Shown here: one piece after another, positions 15,104-20,312 of the stretch
Layout of the letters: each line of letters opens with the position of its first letter
How positions within the stretch are numbered: the stretch's first letter is position 1
Origin: JANJWP01 sp049301335
Lineage (GTDB): Bacteria > Patescibacteriota > Gracilibacteria > BD1-5 > UBA2023
Direction: 5' to 3'
DNA: 20,312 bases
Assembly: GCA_049301335.1 (NCBI GenBank)
Contig: JBAQKV010000002.1
Coordinates: 1 to 20,312, forward strand
Notes under the pieces: model-generated
What the model was told of the DNA's origin: nothing
Seen by the model: only the letters and a program-made list of their open reading frames with translations
Database searches by the model: none
Translations under genes and position numbers: made by a program

Positions 15104-16300
15104 ATGTCGGACTTTTATGAGAAACTCGCCGCGGATATGCCGGCGCTCGTCGATACGTGAATCGTGACCAAGTCCCAGGCCGAAAGGCTTTTGACGCATT
15201 ACCGTTTGAAGCCCGAAGAACCCGCGTCCTCGAGACTCGTCCCCATCCTTTCGATCATCGGGGCGACGTTCGTAGGCGTCGGGTTCGTTTTGTATTTCGC
15301 CTCCAATTGGGATTTGTTTTCCGATTGGCAGAAGCTCGCGATCCTCGCTACGGCCACTGTTTCGGTCCATGCCGCGGCGTTCGTACTCCTCTACGTCCGC
15401 GATTACCTTAAGACCGGCCACGCCATGGCGCTTCTCTGAAGCCTGCTTTACGGCGCCTCCATCTTTCTGGTCGGACAGACGTTCAATCTCTGAGGCACGT
15501 TCCCCGAAGCGTTGCTCCTTTGGCTCGCAGGAGTCCTCCCCATGGCCTACGTTACCGGTTTGGCGTCTTTCCCGTTACTGCTTTCGTTCCTGTTCGCCGC
15601 GTGGCTTTTCGCGGATTTTTCCGAAACGTATTCCCGCGCCAACGAAGCGGCGCTCGTCTGGGTACCGTCGGTCGTCTGAATTTTCCTGACGGGGCTGTCG
15701 GTTTGGCATTCCGGCAAATACGATTCCTTCCGCAAGGCGTTCTCCCGACTCTGATTTTTCACCCTTCTTTCGTGATTTTTTCTTTTCACTTTCGAAGGAC
15801 TGCTCGATACTTTCCCCAGCTGGTCGCATTCGGCCAAGCTGCTCGTTTCTTTTTCCGTCGTCGGAGCCGTGGCGTATGCCGTAAAGCTCTTGAAAAGCCG
15901 TGACGTGACGTTCCCGTCGCTCCTACCGGCGATCCACTTCTTCGCCCTCGCCGCCGTTCTCGTCCTCGTGCCGCTGCTCGACGTCGGCAATTGGAACGGA
16001 TACTCTTCGTACGACCGTCCTCTCGACGCGACGAGGTTCGTGGTACTCGCGTTCACCAACGCCTACTTCGTGGCATTCGCCGTTTCCTGAATTATCGCCG
16101 GAGTTTCCAAGAAGGATTCGTTCACGGTGAACCTGTCGCTCGCCGCAGTGACCGTCTTCGTCTTCGCGAAGTACTTCGACTGGTTCTTCGACATGATGGA
16201 TAGGGCGCTCTTCTTCATCTTCTGAGGCGTGCTGTTCGTTACCGTCGGCTTCCTTATCGAACGCCGGCGCAAGGCGCTGCTCAGGTCCATTTCCGAATAA
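15104..16300 (+). CDS. DUF2157-like polytopic membrane protein, eight TGA-Gly codons
   Basis: The 398-residue ORF runs from ATG (15104) to TAA (16298-16300) with TGA at eight places, all in turns or membrane helices. A soluble N-terminus (about 1-45, with the helix IVTKSQAERLLTHYRL) precedes a membrane start typical of DUF2157: IIGATFVGVGFVLYFASNW, then FSDWQKLAIL. Around eight to ten more hydrophobic helices follow, including YGASIFLVGQTFNL-G-GTFPEALLLW. The family is of unknown function and is commonly followed by a GDYXXLXY protein, as it is here. The 75-bp gap from moxR shows no clear promoter. The gap to the next gene is 11 bp. Confidence 0.8.
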
Positions 16301-16311
16301 CCGCACGTCCC

Positions 16312-17178
16312 ATGGATAAGAAATTCCTTTTCGTCGCGGCTGCGGCGATCCAAGTGCTCGCAGTGGTCGCCATCGCGGTCCGTTACGAACTCGTCGACCG
16401 GTATTGAACCGAAATCCTCGTTCCCGCGTTCGGGTACGATCCGATGGACGTTTTCCGCGGACAATACGCGAACGTTACGTACTGACCCGTATCGTCCTGG
16501 ACGGGGGCGCTCGATTTCAAACCCGAGTCCGGACAAAAAATCTACGTTTCTCCGGAAATATCCTCCACTGGCACTTTCGTCGCCGTAAAATCGGTCGCTA
16601 CGGCAAAGCCTTCGGGATTCTTCATTTGAGCAAGGGTTGCCGGATACGATTTCTGAAAGCCGGAATACCGCTACGAATCTCTCCCGACTTCGAGCGCGGT
16701 GCCCGTTTCGTGAACCTTCGTGAACGAATTCGAATACGCGTACGCCGATTCGAAAGACCCCGACGCCGCGGTAACGAAGTTCCTCGCCGGAAGCGGCGCC
16801 ATCGCGGGACTCAGCGAAACCTGAGCGGTCATCTGACTCTACGGCGATTTGAACGAATGCGCGAGCGGGCTCGGATCCCATTCTTGGTCGGTGAAAGTCG
16901 TCCCGATGCCCGCGACCGACAATGCCGCCTACGAGGCGCGCCAAAAAGAATACCGTGAAAAATGCCGTTCGTTCCCGCAGGTGACGGTAAATTCCGTGAA
17001 CGTACCCAGAATCCTCCGCCTCGATTATTCGGCCGACCGCCTGTTCATCGAAGAATGAACCGGACGTCCCGTCGAATCGGCCCTCGCGAAAGGCGGCGTT
17101 CTCGCGGTATGGCGCGTCTCCGAATCCGGAAAAGTCGTTCTCCACGGATTGAAAATCGGAGACTCGGTCATCAGGTAG
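16312..17178 (+). CDS. GDYXXLXY-type exported protein, eight TGA-Gly codons
   Basis: The 288-residue ORF runs from ATG (16312) to TAG (17176-17178). An N-terminal signal or anchor helix (5-23) is followed by DPMDVFRGQYANVTYG (43-58). This matches the family motif, a basic residue-Gly-x-Tyr element followed by Tyr, with Gln in place of Asp. Near the C-terminus FIEE-G-TGRPVESALAKGG (Gly249 = TGA) matches the conserved Glu-Gly-x-Gly stretch. The product probably works outside the membrane with the upstream DUF2157-like protein; the biochemical role is unknown. It starts 11 bp after that gene, so the two should be co-translated. Confidence 0.78.
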
Positions 17179-17212
17179 GCTTTCTCATTTTCAGTAATTT
17201 TCAGCTCAGTAC

Positions 17213-17998
17213 ATGCGCTTTCTCAACCTTTCCAAATTCCGCAACGCCGTGTCGCTTTCGTCGGGAAAGCACGCCTCGGTGTTTTCCGGCGAGGGTATCG
17301 AGTTCGGCGGGCTCCGCTCGTATTCCGAAACCGACGACGCCCGCGCCATAGACTGGAAAGCGAGTTTGCGCAGTGGCAAGACCCTCGTTAAGACTTTCGT
17401 TCCCGATAGGGAAATTCCGGTTTGGTGCGTAATGGACGTCTCGGCTCCCATGGGTTTCTGAGAAGACGGCGCTACGCGTTTCGACAAAGCGTTGAACGTC
17501 TTCGAACTCGTTTCGGCAAGCGCCGTCTGAGCAGGAAACCGCGCCGGGGCGATAGCGTATGCCGGTGAACGCATCCGCGTTCTGAAACCCACGCTTTCCC
17601 ATGCCGATATCCGCCGCTTCGCTACGGCTCTCCGCGATGATTTCGCGAAGCTCGCTCCCGTCGCTTCGACTTCGGTTCCCATGCGGGAAATCTCTGAAAA
17701 AATCCGTACGAAATCCGCGATGTTCTTCATTTCCGACCTCCATCCCGACCTTCCGACCGGCATTCGGAAGATCCTTCGGAATTCCCATGTCTTTTCGATC
17801 CGGATTTCCCATCCGTACGATACCCGACTTCCCGCGTTCTGATTGCCCGTAGTTTCCGGAAGCTTCTTTTCGAGGATATTCCGTAGAAAGGATTTGGTAC
17901 GCCCGATTCTGGAATCCCGGATTCCTTCAACCGAAATCGGGGTGGGGGACGACCCGTTCCCGGCGCTCAACCGCCTCTTGTCCGATCCGCATGCGTAA
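17213..17998 (+). CDS. DUF58 domain protein (MoxR partner), three TGA-Gly codons
   Basis: The 261-residue ORF runs from ATG (17213) to TAA (17996-17998). The family signature is near the N-terminus: GIEFGGLRSYSETDD (28-42), ARAIDWKASLRSGKTLVKTF (43-62), then WCVMDVSAPMGF-G (71-83), the start of a vWFA-like fold with a D-x-S-x-x motif. It lacks the N-terminal membrane helices of longer homologues. DUF58 proteins are regularly encoded beside MoxR ATPases and are thought to be their client or partner. The 3' end overlaps the dprA start by 8 bp, which suggests coupled translation. Confidence 0.88.
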
Positions 17999-19154
17999 TG
18001 AAATTCTCGTCCGGCTGCACGCGGCCGGAGCTTCCCATGGCGAACTCCGCCTCTTTTCGAACGCGCTCGAACGTTCGCCCGGTTCCGTTCCCGGCATTCG
18101 GACGAACGGAACCGGAACTCCGCTTTCCGTCCCCGCATCCGCGTTCCGAAAACTTCTTTCCGATTCGGGAATTCGTGAAGACCGTTTCGACGTGCTTACC
18201 GCAGGATTTTTCCAAGATTCCTCCATGGTGGCTTTCGACCATTCCCGGACGGCATGATCGCGGGTGGTTACCGAACGCGACGACGAATATCCGTCCGCGT
18301 TCCTCAACATGCCGAGACGCCCCTACCTTCTCTATGTTCGGTGAAACATCCCGAAGCCCGATTTCTCGGTCTCGGTCGTGGGATCGAGAAAGGCTTCGCC
18401 ATACGGAAAAGAAGTTACCAAGCGTTTCGTTTCGGCTTTCGTGCGCCACGGTGCGGCCATCGTTTCCGGCGGTGCGGCATGAATCGATTCCGAAGCGCAT
18501 TCCGCGGCCATGGCAGCCGGATGAACCACTCTCGCGTTCGTCGGGACGGGCATCGACGTCGATTACCCGCGTTCCAACCGGCAACTTTTCGATTCCATAG
18601 TGAACGCCGGAGGAGCGGTGGTATCGGCATTCGCACCGGGCGCCTGACCGATGGCGTACCATTTTCCGATACGGAACGCCTTGGTCGCCTGTTTTTCCGA
18701 CGGCACCCTCGTTACGGAGGCGAGCGAAAAATCAGGAAGCCTTATTACCGCTAAGCTCGCGCTCGATTTTTGAAAAGAAGTGTTCGCCGTGCCGGGCGAC
18801 GTTATCCGACCGGGGAGCCTGTGAGCGAATTCGCTCATTCGTGACGGTTCGGCGAAATGCGTATCTTCACCTGACGACGTCCTCTGTGAATTTTCGCAAT
18901 CCGTACCGAACCGAAAGAATGGCGATCATCCGTCGGATTCGACCTACCGTTCGGCGAATGCCGACGTCCGTGACGGCAAGTCCCGTTTTTCGCCCGTCTT
19001 CTCCGCCCTCTCGAAACTCGGCTCTTCCGATCCCGAATCCCTTTCCCTCGAGACGGGCGTTCCCATCGGCGCCGTTTTGTCCGAACTCTCGGAACTCGAG
19101 ATTTCGTGAATGGCCTACGGAGACCTCTTCGGGAACTATTCGCTGAAGCGATAG
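17991..19154 (+). CDS. dprA: DNA processing protein DprA, eight TGA-Gly codons
   Basis: The 387-residue ORF from ATG (17991) to TAG (19152-19154) is rebuilt from nine pieces by TGA = Gly. The Rossmann-like core is clear: RPYLLYVR-G-NI, VSVVGSRKASPYG, AAIVSGGAA-G-IDSEAHSAAM (Gly164 = TGA), AG-G-TTLAFVGTGIDVDYP (Gly178 = TGA), SEKSGSLITAKLALDF-G-KEVFAVPG, and PGSL-G-ANSLIRDG (Gly278 = TGA). A C-terminal winged-helix segment (TGVPIGAVLSELSELEIS-G) is also present. DprA binds incoming single-stranded DNA and loads RecA during natural transformation. It is the fifth gene of the MoxR-led cluster. The frame was chosen over the TAATG-coupled ATG at 17998, whose reading frame gives no family. Confidence 0.93.
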
Positions 19155-19165
19155 GGTCCATCCGC

Positions 19166-19193
19166 TCGACAACGGAGGCCTTTCCAATACAAT
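19166..19193 (+). promoter_or_regulatory. Leaderless murG promoter
   Basis: TCGACA (19166-19171), a 16-bp spacer, TACAAT (19188-19193), six bases before the ATG at 19200. Transcription would start at the A of ATG. It lies in the 45-bp gap after dprA. Confidence 0.6.
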
Positions 19194-19199
19194 CGCGAC

Positions 19200-20249
19200 A
19201 TGAAAAAAACCGCACAGAAACCGGTCGTCCTCCTCTGAGGGGGTACCGGCGGCCATATCTTCCCGCTCGTCTCGCTGAAAAAAGCGCTTTCGCAAAAAGG
19301 CTACGGACCGTTTTATTGGATAGGGGAGTCCGATTCCTTGGAAGAGAAAATCGCGACAAAGGAATCCGTGGAATTTTTCGCCATCAAATCCGGAAAACTC
19401 CGCAGGTATTTTTCTTTGAAGACCTTCGTCGAGCCTTTCAACGTCGCCGCGGGTTTTTTTCAGTCCCGTTCGGTCTTAAAGAAACTCCGTCCGGAATTCG
19501 TATTTTCCAAAGGGGGGTACGTTTCCCTTCCCGCTGCCATTGCCGCCAAGACTCTCGGCATTCCGGTGTACCTCCAGGAATCCGACGCCATTCCGGGTTT
19601 GTCGAACCGCTGGGTGGGGAAATTCTCCAAAACCGTGTTCCTCTGATTCGAAAATGCCGCCAAATACTTTCCCGGCAAAGAATGCGTCGTGTCATGACAA
19701 TTACTCGATCCGAGCATCCCTTGGGGAAAATTTCCCAAATCAGAAGCCGACTCGAACGTAAAGAGAATTCTCGCCATAGGCGGGAGTTTGGGTTCGACCC
19801 GAGTGTTCGAAGCGGTTTTCGAAACCGCCAAAAAAATGCCGGGCGCGCGGTTCGAAGTCGTACTTGGCAAGCTCAATGCCCCGATGCGGTTGAAGTTCTC
19901 GAGCCTCTCGAACGTCGTCTGTCACGATTTTCTTTCCCAGGAAGACTTAGCCAAGGCGTACGCTTCTTCCGATCTGGTCGTTACGCGCGCCGGCGCCACT
20001 TCGCTTGCCGAAATCGAGGCTTCGGAGGCGGACATGGTCATCATTCCTCTCGAAGGCAGCGCCAACGACCACCAAAGGGCGAACGCCGCTTCGTATTGCG
20101 AGAAGGGGTATGCGGTCCTTTTCGAAAAGGATATTTCGAATCTTGCGGAACTCGTTCGTTCTACGCTCTCAAAAGAAGCAAAGAAAAACCCCGCTCTTTG
20201 GAAGAACGGGGTCGATACGGTCGTTTCTCACATTACGCGCAAGGCGTAA
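19200..20249 (+). CDS. murG: UDP-GlcNAc transferase for lipid II
   Basis: The 349-residue ORF runs from ATG (19200) to TAA (20247-20249) with TGA at residues 13, 149 and 166. Residue 13 is the first Gly of the family's GGGTGGH loop (VVLL-G-GGTGGHIFP). Other MurG motifs are SKGGYVSLPAAIAAKTLGIP, LQESDAIPGLSNRWVG, ILAIGGSLGSTRVF, VVTRAGATSLAEIEASEAD and the UDP-binding GSANDHQRANAASY. It adds GlcNAc to lipid I on the inner face of the membrane to make lipid II, the last cytoplasmic step of peptidoglycan synthesis. Length is normal. It has its own leaderless promoter and converges with a minus-strand gene one base past its stop. Confidence 0.95.
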
Positions 20250-20250
20250 G

Positions 20251-20312
20251 TTACGCGCCGAAGGTGCAGTTGTCGAAGGTGGAACCGGCATCGTCGAAGA
20301 TACAGGTAGAAC
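20251..20312 (-). CDS. C-terminal fragment of an unknown protein (runs off the right edge)
   Basis: Twenty codons end at TAA (20251-20253), reading STCIFDDAGSTFDNCTFGA. Two cysteines and small polar residues suggest a secreted or surface protein, but the piece is too short for more. It is convergent with murG with a single base between the stops, and no terminator is visible between them. Confidence 0.35.
   Translation of the reverse strand, partial: STCIFDDAGSTFDNCTFGA

Noticed and set aside
9550..19240. TGA = Trp (mycoplasma-type code 4)
   Set aside because: TGA falls on invariant glycines in DnaE, MurG, DprA and the prepilin, and TGG is used for Trp throughout.
11062..20249. Genes broken by TGA read as pseudogenes or sequencing errors
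   Set aside because: Every break is a TGA with the frame preserved on both sides, no TAA or TAG falls inside genes, and conserved motifs continue directly across each TGA. Decay or error would give mixed stops and frameshifts.
1..20312. tRNA-Gly with UCA anticodon
   Set aside because: The only tRNA I can fold is tRNA-Phe(GAA); the decoder of TGA must be encoded elsewhere.
1..20312. CRISPR array, insertion sequence or transposase
   Set aside because: No regularly spaced repeat series and no DDE or serine/tyrosine recombinase motif is visible in any frame, including table-25 frames.

Overview
This window most likely comes from a Candidate Phyla Radiation bacterium of the Gracilibacteria / Absconditabacteria (SR1) type that reads TGA as glycine (genetic code 25). 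Read with the standard code, most long genes here break into two to nine pieces. Read with TGA = Gly, they join into full-length proteins ending only in TAA or TAG. The TGA codons fall on glycines that are invariant in their families: PGR-G-SAAG of DnaE, the first Gly of GGGTGGH in MurG, the Gly before the prepilin cleavage site, and G-ID, AG-G and L-G-AN of DprA. TGG is used throughout for Trp, so TGA = Trp does not fit. GC is roughly 55% by eye, apart from one AT-rich island. No Shine-Dalgarno motif precedes any start I checked. Two genes (12547 and 19200) have a -10 box placed so that transcription should begin at the ATG, which implies leaderless mRNAs.

Left third (1-5600), mostly minus strand. 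It holds a secreted-protein fragment, a 95-aa gene behind a promoter/terminator leader, a 56-aa ribbon-helix-helix-like gene, an AT-rich non-coding island with short repeats, and a 65-aa plus-strand gene. Then comes a compact minus-strand cassette at 1950-5335: a rolling-circle-type replication initiator with eight TGA codons, two soluble small proteins, three small membrane proteins (two look paralogous) and a coiled-coil membrane protein, closed by a strong bidirectional terminator. Upstream of the initiator lies a 170-bp stretch packed with hairpins that mostly have three-base loops, next to the 3' end of tRNA-Phe. This looks like an integrated rolling-circle plasmid or a small filamentous-phage-like element using the recoded host code.

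Middle (5600-10975), minus strand: promoter, dnaE, a membrane-anchored polysaccharide deacetylase, tRNA-Phe(GAA), terminator.

Right half (11000-20249), plus strand: a type IV prepilin-like protein with a C-terminal FISUMP-type domain, an unknown 266-aa protein behind a leaderless promoter, a P-loop nucleotide kinase, and then a cluster of MoxR AAA+ ATPase, DUF2157-like membrane protein, GDYXXLXY-like protein, DUF58 protein, dprA and murG. MoxR and DUF58 are usual partners in envelope-related clusters. DprA points to natural DNA uptake and MurG to peptidoglycan synthesis. A minus-strand gene fragment converges on murG at the right edge.
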